Assembly (NCBI GenBank): GCA_016795155.1
Contig: JAEUIE010000044.1
Coordinates: 62,001 to 126,000, forward strand
Direction of reading: 5' to 3'
Source: Planctomycetia bacterium
Lineage (GTDB): Bacteria > Planctomycetota > Planctomycetia > Gemmatales > HRBIN36
DNA length: 64,000 bases
Below the pieces are notes generated by a model, which saw only the letters and a program-made list of their open reading frames with translations, did not search any database and was not told where the DNA came from. The position numbers and the translations under genes are program-made. Each line of letters starts with the position of its first letter. Position 1 is the first letter of the stretch. Below, one piece after another: positions 8,733 through 17,597 of the stretch.

Positions 8733-10829
8733 TTACTGCAGGAACCGATGGAAATCAGCAGTGTAGACTCCAATGGGGTCAGCGGCATCGTCGATGAACT
8801 GCTGCAGAGTCACCGTGATAATCCCGTCATCGAGTCCATCATCACCATCCATCAGCGGGATACCATCATCACCAAGAATGATGTCGCCATTCTCATCGAA
8901 CGAAGGCAGGTTGTCTCGACCATGCGGATTGTACAGTTCGATTGAAACGGGGTTGTTGAAATCATCCATTTCCACGCTCAGGATGGCATAGGCATGGCGA
9001 GGCAACAGCGTTGAGACACGGTTGAACCAGTAGCGGGTCATTAGCACGCCGACCCAGCCGTTGTCCTGAATGTTCGTCAAAGCCAGGCTGCCATCACTGA
9101 TGTGGTAACGATGATCGTCGGTACCACCAAACATGTTCAACGGTTCGTTGGGTGAATCACTGTGAATATCCTGATAGCTGCCGCCTCTGAAAAGTGCGTA
9201 AGCCTTTTCGACCATGGCAACCCACATGACATCTTCTACTCTGTCTTCATCACCTAATTTTGCAAAAGCTGGAGTAGTACTATCATCGTTGCGTACCGGA
9301 AGTTGGCTATCCACTCGGTAAAACGAGGTACCAATCTGCACGGCATACGTGTTATCGCCCAGGTCTGCCACCATTTGTCTGGCAGTGTTTTGATCGAAAT
9401 TGACAGCTGAAGCCATGGTGGCCAACAGCCAGCAATCACCCACTTGGCCCTGACTGACATCAATAACCTGTGGGCCATCGCTGCCGAAGAGGGATCGACC
9501 GGTAAAGTTCCTATAGCTGAAAGCCACACCCTCTACCGTTGAGAGTGGGTCCGCGATGTTATCGCCGTTGGCAGTGCGATCCGCACCGTTGGCAAAGGAA
9601 CTGATGCGGTGATAGTTCGTATCCTGCTCTTCCACGGTCAGGTCATTGACCATGTCCTGCATCGCGCCGGTGCGATCAATCCAGAAACTGTCAAAACCAC
9701 CCCGACCAAAAAGCTGATCGGTATTGGATGCATCCAGACTGATGAGCGTATCGTTCTGGTTGCCACCATCGAGAAGATCCATGCTGGAACCCCCGTTCAG
9801 GTAGTCTTCGCCCTCGTCGCCAAAGAGCGAATCGGTATGTGCTTCTCCGAACAGCCTGTCGTTGCCATCATCGCCATGCAGGGTATCGTTCTCGGTGCCT
9901 CCCAAGAGCAGATCGTTATCATCGCCACCTGAGAGCGTATCGCGTCCCACACCACCCCGTAGAATGTCGTCGCCATCATCGCCGTAAAGTTCATCGTTAC
10001 CCGTGCCGCCATCGAGTTCATCTGCCCCCTGCCAGGGGGAACCCGTTCCATCACCATGCAGGATGTCGTTCTGTTCGCCTCCAAAGAGGAAATCCTTATC
10101 GTCTCCGCCGTACAATGTATCGCGGCCGCGATTACCTTTCAGGTTATCGACGTTAGCGCCCCCATCAAGATAGTCGTTGCCATCATTCCCTTCGAGGGTA
10201 TCGTTGCCCTCTTCGCCATAGATGTCATCATCACCACTGTTGCCATAGAGGAAATCATCCTCGGTGCCGCCATAGATAGTGTCATCGGAATCATTTCCGC
10301 CGTAAATGTGATCGATGCCTTCATCGCCATAGAGCGAATCGTTGCCGATGTCGCCGTAGATGTAATCATCACCGCCTCGGCCATAGATGGTATCAATACC
10401 GCTATGCCCGTAGAGAAAATCCTTGGCTTCGCGACCATAGATGGTGTCGTTTCCACTCTGTCCGCGAATGGTGTTGGTGCCACTACTGCCAGTGATGATG
10501 TCGTGGCCTGAACCGCCATCGATGGTGGTGGGAACCATGACATTGCTATCGCAGCCGAGAATGTCATCGCCGCCCAGCAGGTTGGCATTGATTCGAACCA
10601 CCGGCTTGGTGCTGACTGGGTAAGCATGCGTCAGGATAAATGGTGCTAATCCTTCCTCGACTATCAGTTCTGGCCCCTGCGGACCGTTGGACATGTAAAT
10701 GACATACTGATCACGAGCATTGGTGCCGGTGATGTTCAGGGTATCGGTCATGGGTGAATAAGTAACCGCAGGCAGGTCGCGGGCTTCCAGGGCTTCCAGA
10801 GACAAACGGTAAGGAATGCGTCGGGACAT
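8733..10829 (-). CDS. RTX-repeat calpain-family cysteine protease
   Basis: 698 residues from the ATG at 10829. Order: an N-terminal SRRIPYRLSLEALEARDLP segment resembling the LExLExR motif common at the start of large exported planctomycete proteins; about 30 RTX-type nonapeptides (GGxGxDxUx, residues about 104-366) that bind calcium; and a calpain (C2) protease domain (about 450-640). The protease triad is visible: C466 in QGQVGDCWLLA, H612 in LPRHAYAIL and N634 in LYNPHG. A calcium-activated secreted or surface protease is inferred. The nonapeptides make a 27-bp-period repeat in the DNA (about 9730-10520) that mimics an array. A frame extension upstream of 10829 translates a palindromic repeat and is not accepted as coding. 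Confidence 0.9.
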   Translation of the reverse strand: MSRRIPYRLSLEALEARDLPAVTYSPMTDTLNITGTNARDQYVIYMSNGPQGPELIVEEGLAPFILTHAYPVSTKPVVRINANLLGGDDILGCDSNVMVPTTIDGGSGHDIITGSSGTNTIRGQSGNDTIYGREAKDFLYGHSGIDTIYGRGGDDYIYGDIGNDSLYGDEGIDHIYGGNDSDDTIYGGTEDDFLYGNSGDDDIYGEEGNDTLEGNDGNDYLDGGANVDNLKGNRGRDTLYGGDDKDFLFGGEQNDILHGDGTGSPWQGADELDGGTGNDELYGDDGDDILRGGVGRDTLSGGDDNDLLLGGTENDTLHGDDGNDRLFGEAHTDSLFGDEGEDYLNGGSSMDLLDGGNQNDTLISLDASNTDQLFGRGGFDSFWIDRTGAMQDMVNDLTVEEQDTNYHRISSFANGADRTANGDNIADPLSTVEGVAFSYRNFTGRSLFGSDGPQVIDVSQGQVGDCWLLATMASAVNFDQNTARQMVADLGDNTYAVQIGTSFYRVDSQLPVRNDDSTTPAFAKLGDEDRVEDVMWVAMVEKAYALFRGGSYQDIHSDSPNEPLNMFGGTDDHRYHISDGSLALTNIQDNGWVGVLMTRYWFNRVSTLLPRHAYAILSVEMDDFNNPVSIELYNPHGRDNLPSFDENGDIILGDDGIPLMDGDDGLDDGIITVTLQQFIDDAADPIGVYTADFHRFLQ

Positions 10830-10930
10830 GATTGATCTCGCTTGTAAGAGGATAAAGCTGGCGGACTGTATGCCAGCAGGTATCCCGCTCAGCGAGGAAT
10901 CTTTCAGAGAAATGGCAGGTGAAGTGAAAC

Positions 10931-10990
10931 TGCTCCATCCCGAAGGGATAAAAGACGTTAGCCGGTGGTCGAAAACCACCGGCTAAGTTG
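10931..10990. repeat. Palindromic repeat with strong hairpin (possible terminator)
   Basis: A perfect 12-bp stem, TTAGCCGGTGGT / ACCACCGGCTAA, with a CGAAA loop lies at 10958-10986, preceded by the small inverted element ATCCCGAAGGGAT (10937-10949). It lies just downstream of the BCS1-like gene (ends 11017) and upstream of the calpain start. From memory, this two-part layout (CCCGAAGGG plus AGCCGGTGG hairpin) is a repeat family found many times in planctomycete genomes. It could also terminate the AAA ATPase transcript. Confidence 0.65.
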
Positions 10991-11016
10991 TTGATTGTTT
11001 AATCACATCTGAATCG

Positions 11017-12594
11017 TTAGAACTTCACCCATTCCAGAATTTTCGGGTTCATCCGTGGCTTGATTGTTACTGAAGGACGTTCCATTACCGTATCAGTGGT
11101 CGAATCATCTTCCAGCTTCGATTGTCTGGCCATCGCTTCCTTCTCTTGCCAGAAACAGGTCAGGGCGATCTGGGCACAACGTTCCTGGAACTGGGCAGGA
11201 GTCTCCTGCAATTCGGAGAACTTGTCCACAAAGGCAAGCATCTCGGACAGCTTCTCCGGATACTCACCCAGAATCCGGCGAGCCATTGCCTTCTTGTTGG
11301 CAGGTTCCATATAGGTCAGTTCGATAGCCTTATCAATACGGCCTGGGCGAGTCGAAATGAACTCCGTGGTACCATCAGGCAACTGGCGAGGCTGCCCCAT
11401 AGCTGGATCAACCTTGGCAATGTCGTTCGTCGTTACAATGGTGAAAATACCATCGGAACGCTCCACACCATCGATGCAGTTGAGCAGACAGTCGAACGTC
11501 AATGGCGTCATGGGTCGCTGACGATCTCCACTTTCATGATCATGCTTGTTCTGGTTAGGAACCATGATCTGCATACCCTGGTTCTTACGGGATACGTTCT
11601 CCCGGCCATGGAAGACATTGTCGATGTCTTCAATCAGGGCGATGCAAGGCACGTTGACCAGCATGTCGTTCCACGATTTGATCAGATCATAATTGCTCAT
11701 CTCTGCCAGGTTGAAGACGTAGATGGGCATGTTCAGGTCTTCAGCGAAGGCGCGAGCCAGAGCCGTTTTGCCGGTGCCAGGCGGGCCGTAGAGCAGCCAG
11801 CCCCGTTTCCAGGGAATACTGCGATGACGGTACCACTCCTTGCTGTTCCGCCACATCTCGATTTCCCGCATCAGGTCTTTGACTCGACTGGGGAAAATGA
11901 GATTTTCCAATGCCCGGCCATTGTGCAGACCGGCCTTGCCCAATTGTTCCTGGCCATGCGAAAGCAATCGGTAATTATTGGTCTGATACCAGGGCAAGCC
12001 ATTGCTGTCGGAACCGTAGTCATCATCATCGCTGCCCCGCTTGGGAACAAAGTGGATGACGAAACGATTCTTGGCTTTCTCCTGCTCGGTGGTAGCATGC
12101 CAGGTGAGCTTGTTCATATCAGCACAGGCATTGCGGATGATAGATTCCACATCCACCGTTCCACGGATGAAGGTAATGGTGGAATGCACTTTGGTTGCAT
12201 CGCTGCTGGAAGAACTGCCACTCTCTCCTTTGCTTTGTCGACTTTTCCGTTCAATTTCATTGTTGAACAGAAAAGGAACCCAGCCATTCCAGAAAACGAC
12301 GGAGCGCGCGCCAAAGTATTCGTATGGCACCAGGCCAAAGTTGCCATCGCGGGTATGTTCGTACATGGCGCCGTACATACGGTCGTAGAACCGTGAGCGT
12401 TTGACGTTCTTGATGAGATAGGCAATGACAGCATTGTGTGCCGATTCACTGGGGATTTCGATCTGCTGCACCAGCACGCTGACCGCGCGCCAGAGCACAG
12501 CCTTGATCTTGCTCCAGAATCCGGCAATGAGACCGATGACGATACCGCCAATAGCTCCGCCTGCCATGATTTTGCTGAAATCGAGATTTTCCAT
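11017..12594 (-). CDS. BCS1-like AAA ATPase with N-terminal membrane helix
   Basis: 525 residues. An N-terminal glycine-rich hydrophobic helix (about 9-27) is followed by a BCS1-N-like region (about 50-230) and an AAA module: Walker A G270-PPGTGKT, Walker B C317-IALIEDID, and an Arg-finger region around ISTRPGRIDKAIEL. This is the layout of BCS1, the mitochondrial AAA protein that moves the Rieske iron-sulfur protein across the inner membrane. Bacterial relatives have no settled function. The acidic Ser-rich stretch at about 122-132 and the DDDDYGSDS loop at about 189-197 are insertions. It is encoded directly upstream of the RTX-calpain on the same strand, with a strong hairpin between them. 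A protein-unfolding or translocation role at the membrane is inferred. Confidence 0.85.
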   Translation of the reverse strand: MENLDFSKIMAGGAIGGIVIGLIAGFWSKIKAVLWRAVSVLVQQIEIPSESAHNAVIAYLIKNVKRSRFYDRMYGAMYEHTRDGNFGLVPYEYFGARSVVFWNGWVPFLFNNEIERKSRQSKGESGSSSSSDATKVHSTITFIRGTVDVESIIRNACADMNKLTWHATTEQEKAKNRFVIHFVPKRGSDDDDYGSDSNGLPWYQTNNYRLLSHGQEQLGKAGLHNGRALENLIFPSRVKDLMREIEMWRNSKEWYRHRSIPWKRGWLLYGPPGTGKTALARAFAEDLNMPIYVFNLAEMSNYDLIKSWNDMLVNVPCIALIEDIDNVFHGRENVSRKNQGMQIMVPNQNKHDHESGDRQRPMTPLTFDCLLNCIDGVERSDGIFTIVTTNDIAKVDPAMGQPRQLPDGTTEFISTRPGRIDKAIELTYMEPANKKAMARRILGEYPEKLSEMLAFVDKFSELQETPAQFQERCAQIALTCFWQEKEAMARQSKLEDDSTTDTVMERPSVTIKPRMNPKILEWVKF

Positions 12595-13011
12595 GCATTA
12601 GTCCTGAGTGCTGAGTCCTAAGTGCTTAGCAATACACACACTTTCCCAACTGGAATAGCGTGAGTGATCAAGCATTCGGAAGAAGTATGGATACTTGTGA
12701 AATATTGTTGGTTCGCGCGACGCGACAAAAAATAGATGGGTGGGAACCAAACCGAATTGGCCATTGCCCTGAGTGAAAATAGGCAGAACGCCAGGAGTAG
12801 CTGGAGCCGTCGTTCCCCACGGCATACACTACGTGCACACATTATACGGTGCAGGTCAAGGGTCTTGTGCGGAATTTTGTCATGCGTTGATTAGAACACG
12901 TCGACCGATTAGACTAACAACAGATTTGCATCAGATTTGAGTAAGAAAACGCAAGGTATTTTGATCTGGCTGTATAGCTGCCAAGACTCTTGGAGTTCAA
13001 TTACTTTAAAC
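12595..13011. other. Gene-free region of about 420 bp
   Basis: This lies between the divergent AAA ATPase and phosphatase-cytochrome genes and should hold both promoters, but I cannot point to convincing -35/-10 boxes. At 12601-12625 there is a run of short imperfect repeats of the unit AGTGCTGAGT (CCTGAGTGCTGAGTCCTAAG), related to the array at 22709-22753. Short open frames on both strands show no protein-like features. Confidence 0.5.
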
Positions 13012-13941
13012 ATGATAATGCCTTTGCCGTATATCATGGTGGGAATATGGACTATTGGCATTACCTGCAGTTATGTTCCTGACGATCAAGCTTTCATTAC
13101 CAACACCCCCGGCTTGCACAATGTCATTCGCGTTACCGAAAAACTCCTCTCCGGCAGTGTGCCCGAAGGGGATGCTGGCTTTCAGTCGCTGCAAAAGCTG
13201 GGCGTAAAGACGATCATATCGGTCGATGGTGCCAGGCCCGACGTAGAGCGAGCCAGGAAGTTCGGCATGCGCTACGTCCATTTACCCATTGGCTACGATG
13301 GTGTGCCTGCAGCGCAAGGGCTCAAACTGGCCAAAGCTGTTCGCGATCTACCTGGTGTTATTTACATCCATTGTCATCATGGCAAACATCGCAGCCCTGC
13401 TGCATCTGCTTATATCAAGCTCTGCCTGGACGAAAAATGCACCGTGCAGTCAGCCATCGAAATAATGAAGCAGGCAGGAACCGACCCAAAATACCTTGGC
13501 CTCTACGCCTCAGCCAAAGAGATTCAAAGGCCTTCAAGGGTAGAACTGAATCAGGCTGATGCCAACTTTCCTGAGATTGCCAACACAGGCAATCTAGTGC
13601 AGCGCATGGTGGAGATTGATGAACGCTGGGAACATTTGAAGCTCATTCAGAAAGCGGGATGGGTAACACCCAAAAATCATCCCGATCTTGATCCGCCACA
13701 TGAAGCGATGCTCTTGTGGGAACACTACGTGGAAATGGGCCGCTTGCCTGAGACGCAAAAGAAACCGCACGCCTTCCAGACCATGCTCAAGCAGGCAATG
13801 CGCGAGGCAAAAGAACTCGAGACTGCCCTTCGACAACCACCTTCTGCAGAACGATCACTGTCCATCAATAAAGCATTTTCAGCCAGTGCCGTATCATGCA
13901 ACAAGTGCCATGCACAGTATCGCGATATTCCGCAGAAATAA
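13012..13941 (+). CDS. Protein-tyrosine-phosphatase-like domain fused to a cytochrome c'-like domain
   Basis: 309 residues from the ATG at 13012. An N-terminal hydrophobic segment (about 4-20) is a signal peptide or anchor. Residues about 36-170 form a dual-specificity/tyrosine-phosphatase-like domain with the CX5R loop IHC121HHGKHR127 and a possible general-acid Asp at D96. The remainder (about 190-309) is mostly helical and ends in SCNKCHAQYRD. This is a heme c-binding CxxCH (C296, C299, H300) close to the C-terminus, as in class II cytochrome c'. Heme c attachment occurs in the periplasm, so the phosphatase domain should be periplasmic too. The substrate is unknown. A TTG at 12937 could extend the frame, but the ATG directly before the hydrophobic segment is preferred. 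The gene converges on the porin gene with 2 bp between stops. Confidence 0.8.
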   Translation: MIMPLPYIMVGIWTIGITCSYVPDDQAFITNTPGLHNVIRVTEKLLSGSVPEGDAGFQSLQKLGVKTIISVDGARPDVERARKFGMRYVHLPIGYDGVPAAQGLKLAKAVRDLPGVIYIHCHHGKHRSPAASAYIKLCLDEKCTVQSAIEIMKQAGTDPKYLGLYASAKEIQRPSRVELNQADANFPEIANTGNLVQRMVEIDERWEHLKLIQKAGWVTPKNHPDLDPPHEAMLLWEHYVEMGRLPETQKKPHAFQTMLKQAMREAKELETALRQPPSAERSLSINKAFSASAVSCNKCHAQYRDIPQK

Positions 13942-13943
13942 CA

Positions 13944-15323
13944 TCAAAAATCAACCTGTGCGCGGATGGCAAAGATGCTGGCTTCCGTCTGCCCGGTAGG
14001 CTCTTTATCGAGCCAGGCATGGATGTAATTGAATGTTAATCGTGTATGGGTATTGAGCCACCAGTTTACTCCAGCAGTCGCATCGGTCAGCACGCCGCCA
14101 TCAATGTTCTCATCGGTTGCATCAATGTACGATAGCCGGGCTGTCAGTTCCCAGGCACCGCCAAATGCCAACCCGTTTTTCATCGGGTTGTATTCGTTAT
14201 TCACTTTGATCGGCCCGAAGGCACCCGTCTTGCGAACGTAATTACGATGCTCACCCGTCAGGAAATAGCTGGCGCCGACATACCCTGCATAGAAGTGTAA
14301 AGGCGATTGGCTGATCTGTGACAGATAGCTGTATGCCCCTTCTGCCTGGATGGAGAGTGGCCCCCACACCAGCGCCGTTTCCCCCTGCACCGAGTTGTAC
14401 CAATTCGTGGGAATGAAATCGGTATCCACCATGGAAGGCTGAATGGTACTGTTGATGTTCAACGCAAACTCCGGGGCATTACCACCGAAGGCGCCAATGC
14501 GAAACAGGTTACTGCCCGGATCAGCAATATAGAATGCCGTGCCTATGTGCCAAACCTGTTCGCCTTCGCTGTCGTAGACAGGTGAACTCGTCAGCCTTCC
14601 AACTACGCCGATGCCTCCGAGGTCGCCCAGGTCACCGCCATATTGGTCGTTGCCCGGCTTGATGACCGATACAGCCCAGGTATTCTGCTCATTTTCAGAG
14701 TAATCGTAGAAACCCAGACCAATATGCCGGAACGGACTGAGCAGGAACACCGGCGAACGTTCGAGCCAGGGGTTGTGACGAAACGATGTAACAATTTCAA
14801 GACTGTAAGGATGTTTCCATTGACCAAACCGCACGTGCCCCAGCCCAGGCACATCATCAATATTTAGAAATACATCCGTGAATGTGGGCCTGCCCGGAAA
14901 TGCAAAGTCCATCTGTAGAAAGTAACTGATGTTCTCGCGGACATTGCCCGAAACGCCGAGTCGGGCACGACGGAAAGATGCTCCATCCTGTAACTCGCCA
15001 ACTTGAGCACGATTGCCATCGGTCTGGTTGTACCAACCCGCATCGGCATTCATCGATCCATTCAACTTCCACGTTGGAAACGCGGGGGGAGCCTTTATTT
15101 CAGCAAACAGATCAGGCAGAGCACTCGAAGGTGCTTGAGGCTGGCTCTCTTTCAGTTCCTTCAATTGCTTTTCAAGCTGTTCCACTCGTTTTTCAACGGA
15201 CAGTTCAGCTTGCTGACCATTCGCAGTGGGTGTACCAGGGAACATGCATAGCAAAATCATGTATCTAACAGTGCACTTCCACTGCTTATGCTTCACACAC
15301 CAAACTTTAATTGTTCTGGACAT
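13944..15323 (-). CDS. Outer-membrane porin, phosphate-selective O/P type
   Basis: 459 residues. After a signal region (up to about residue 37, ending near TANGQQAE) comes a short coiled coil (SVEKRVEQLEKQLKELKESQ) and then a beta-barrel rich in alternating hydrophobic strands, ending in Phe (IFAIRAQVDF) as outer-membrane proteins usually do. Motifs such as FRRARLGVSGNVRENISYFL and RFGQWKHPYSLE are typical of the OprP/OprO porin family. It should allow passive uptake of anions such as phosphate or other small solutes; the specificity is not certain. An internal ATG at codon 22 is an alternative start that would give a more ordinary signal peptide. Confidence 0.88.
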   Translation of the reverse strand: MSRTIKVWCVKHKQWKCTVRYMILLCMFPGTPTANGQQAELSVEKRVEQLEKQLKELKESQPQAPSSALPDLFAEIKAPPAFPTWKLNGSMNADAGWYNQTDGNRAQVGELQDGASFRRARLGVSGNVRENISYFLQMDFAFPGRPTFTDVFLNIDDVPGLGHVRFGQWKHPYSLEIVTSFRHNPWLERSPVFLLSPFRHIGLGFYDYSENEQNTWAVSVIKPGNDQYGGDLGDLGGIGVVGRLTSSPVYDSEGEQVWHIGTAFYIADPGSNLFRIGAFGGNAPEFALNINSTIQPSMVDTDFIPTNWYNSVQGETALVWGPLSIQAEGAYSYLSQISQSPLHFYAGYVGASYFLTGEHRNYVRKTGAFGPIKVNNEYNPMKNGLAFGGAWELTARLSYIDATDENIDGGVLTDATAGVNWWLNTHTRLTFNYIHAWLDKEPTGQTEASIFAIRAQVDF

Positions 15324-15529
15324 AAACTAGCAATTGCGACGAAAGACAATGTTAATATCGGCAAACTTCATCGTTCACTTCATGTGAGAACTTAATACCG
15401 AGTGAAAAGTTGTCACTTCACAGGCAATACCAGGCATGTATAGAATCTGCAATATCGAATATTTGCTTGCATACCGACACCCATTGCTCCTGAGCATCGT
15501 AGAAACAGGAGCCGAACTGGAGATGCAGC

Positions 15530-17527
15530 ATGACTCATCGACTGAATTCACTTTCCCTCAGAATCGTTGCACTGGTTACCATAACTGTTTTGGTCATCAC
15601 CAGTCTGGCAGGCAACGTTTCGATAACACAAGCAGCATCGCCAGAACCACAAGATAAGGCTGTCCGAAAAGCACCCGAACTGGAGGGTGGCACTGCCTGG
15701 CTGAACACTGCCGGACCACTCAAGTTGGCTGACCTGCGTGGCAAAGTCGTACTGCTCGATTTCTGGACTTATTGCTGCATCAACTGCATTCACATCCTGC
15801 CCGACCTCGAAAGGCTCGAAAAAAAATATCCCAATGAGCTTGTGGTCATTGGTGTGCATTCAGCCAAGTTCAACACTGAGAAAGATACCAATAACATCCG
15901 CGAAGCAATCCTGCGGTATCACATCGAACACCCCGTGGTCAATGATGCCAACCACAAAATCTGGAATGCCTATGGAGTGAATTCCTGGCCCACGTTCTGG
16001 CTGATTGATCCCGAAGGCAACGCAGTTGGCTGGGTAGCTGGCGAAGGTAACCTGGAGAAACTCGATTCAGTTATTGCCAAGCAGATTGACAAACACAAAC
16101 AAAAGAAAACGCTGAACACCAAACCGATTCGCATCGCGCTGGAAAAAGACAAGGAACTAGCCAAGTCACCTGTTTCACCTTTACTCTATCCTGGAAAAAT
16201 CCATGCCGACGTGGCTGGCAAACGCCTCTTCATCGCTGACAGTTCCAATCATCGCATTGTCATCACTGATCTCGAGGGAGCGAAACTCGACATCGCCGGC
16301 ACGGGTGTCAGTGGCAATAAGGAAGGTTCTTTCGACCAGGCTCAGTTCAATGATCCGCAAGGCATGGCACTGCAAGGCGAAATTCTTTATGTTGCTGATC
16401 GCAAGAACCATCAGATCAAAGCACTTGATTTGAAACAACGAATCGTTCGCAATGTTGCAGGCGTGGGTATACAGGGCAGAAGCATGGGCGGGCCTGGGAA
16501 AACCACTCCCATGAACAGCCCATGGGACTTGTTGCTCATACGCAATCAACTGTTCATTGCCATGGCCGGGCATCATCAAATCTGGAAGCTGGAAGTCTCT
16601 TCCAATCAATTAACGCCCTATGCCGGCAATGGCCGTGAAGACATTATTGATGGCAGTCTGTCTCAAAGTTCCTTTGCTCAGCCCAGCGGACTGGCGAGCG
16701 ATGGCAACTGGCTTTTCGTGGCTGATTCTGAAGTAAGTGCCATCCGTGCCGTGCCCCTGCTCACCGGTAACGAAGTGAAAAGCCTGGTAGGCAGCGGTTT
16801 GTTCAATTTTGGTGATAAGGATGGCGCTGGTGCGAGTGCCCTGTTACAGCATTGCCTGGGTGTTTCCATGTGGAACAGCAATGTGGTGATTGCAGATACC
16901 TACAATAACAAATTAAAGGTACTGGAACCCAAAAACAGACAGGTCATGACGCTCGTTGGCGATGGCAAGCCGGGCAATACCGACAGCCCGCCCCGTTTCA
17001 ATGAACCAGCCGGACTGCATGTGGTGGGTGATACCGCCTATGTTGCAGACACCAACAATCACCTCATTCGCGTGGTTGATCTGAAGAAGCGTTCGGTCAA
17101 AACGCTCAAACTTACTGGATTGAACAGCCCAAGTACCTCTATGGCTAGCAAGCCTGCACTCCGCAATGTGGTCAATGTAGCATTGGACAACGTAGCATTA
17201 CCTGTTAACGGCAACATCGATTTTGAATTCAAAATCAAGCTGACTAAAGGTATGAAGATCGAGCCAACTTCACCCATCGTCTATGTGGTGGAAGGTTACG
17301 ATGGCGGCAAACAGCGAGTATTTGACCAGTTTGGCGAAGTGTTCATTACGAAAATCAGCGTACCTGCGCAGAAACTGCGAAACGTTAAGAAGCTCAAGGT
17401 AGGCATTGAGTATTATCCCTGCACCGAAGGCCAGGGTATCTGCCAGGTGAAAAGCCAGGTCTGGGAAATACCGGTTACGTTTACGGCACAGGGCAAGTCA
17501 CCAGTGACATTGGAAACGCGTGAATAA
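15530..17527 (+). CDS. Thioredoxin-like domain plus NHL-repeat propeller (NHLRC2-like)
   Basis: 665 residues. A signal peptide (about 11-36) precedes a thioredoxin-fold domain (about 48-185) with active site W79-T-Y-C-C-I-N-C86, so the redox CxxC is C83/C86, and with a cis-Pro loop NSWPTFWLID. An NHL-repeat beta-propeller (about 200-540; repeated VADxxNHxI segments such as FIADSSNHRIVI and YVADTNNHLIRV) and a C-terminal beta-domain with a Cys pair (YYPCTEGQGICQ) follow. This is the architecture of NHLRC2-like proteins. It should sit in the periplasm as a thiol oxidoreductase or its regulator. It lies 70 bp upstream of the DsbD-like selenoprotein candidate on the same strand, which suggests electron flow from the DsbD-like protein to this one. 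Confidence 0.92.
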   Translation: MTHRLNSLSLRIVALVTITVLVITSLAGNVSITQAASPEPQDKAVRKAPELEGGTAWLNTAGPLKLADLRGKVVLLDFWTYCCINCIHILPDLERLEKKYPNELVVIGVHSAKFNTEKDTNNIREAILRYHIEHPVVNDANHKIWNAYGVNSWPTFWLIDPEGNAVGWVAGEGNLEKLDSVIAKQIDKHKQKKTLNTKPIRIALEKDKELAKSPVSPLLYPGKIHADVAGKRLFIADSSNHRIVITDLEGAKLDIAGTGVSGNKEGSFDQAQFNDPQGMALQGEILYVADRKNHQIKALDLKQRIVRNVAGVGIQGRSMGGPGKTTPMNSPWDLLLIRNQLFIAMAGHHQIWKLEVSSNQLTPYAGNGREDIIDGSLSQSSFAQPSGLASDGNWLFVADSEVSAIRAVPLLTGNEVKSLVGSGLFNFGDKDGAGASALLQHCLGVSMWNSNVVIADTYNNKLKVLEPKNRQVMTLVGDGKPGNTDSPPRFNEPAGLHVVGDTAYVADTNNHLIRVVDLKKRSVKTLKLTGLNSPSTSMASKPALRNVVNVALDNVALPVNGNIDFEFKIKLTKGMKIEPTSPIVYVVEGYDGGKQRVFDQFGEVFITKISVPAQKLRNVKKLKVGIEYYPCTEGQGICQVKSQVWEIPVTFTAQGKSPVTLETRE

Positions 17528-17597
17528 CCAGAAACCATATTCAGCCTGAATGCAGACTGCTATATTGTTCTTACGTTACAGATATTCTGGAGTTGTC

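Noticed and set aside
10056-10511. Hydrophobic repetitive reading frame on the plus strand
   Set aside because: It is the antisense of the RTX repeats; its Ile/Val/Ala pattern is a mirror of the Asp/Gly codons.
9730-10520. 27-bp periodic repeats that could look like a CRISPR or tandem array
   Set aside because: The period matches nine codons and encodes RTX nonapeptides GGxGxDxUx; spacing and sequence follow the protein.
11122-12396. 424-codon open frame opposite the AAA ATPase
   Set aside because: The minus strand encodes a complete BCS1-like AAA protein with Walker motifs; the plus frame has none and is a shadow.
15530-17527. Second selenoprotein candidate in the thioredoxin-NHL gene
   Set aside because: Its active site is encoded by normal Cys codons and no in-frame TGA occurs within the domain.
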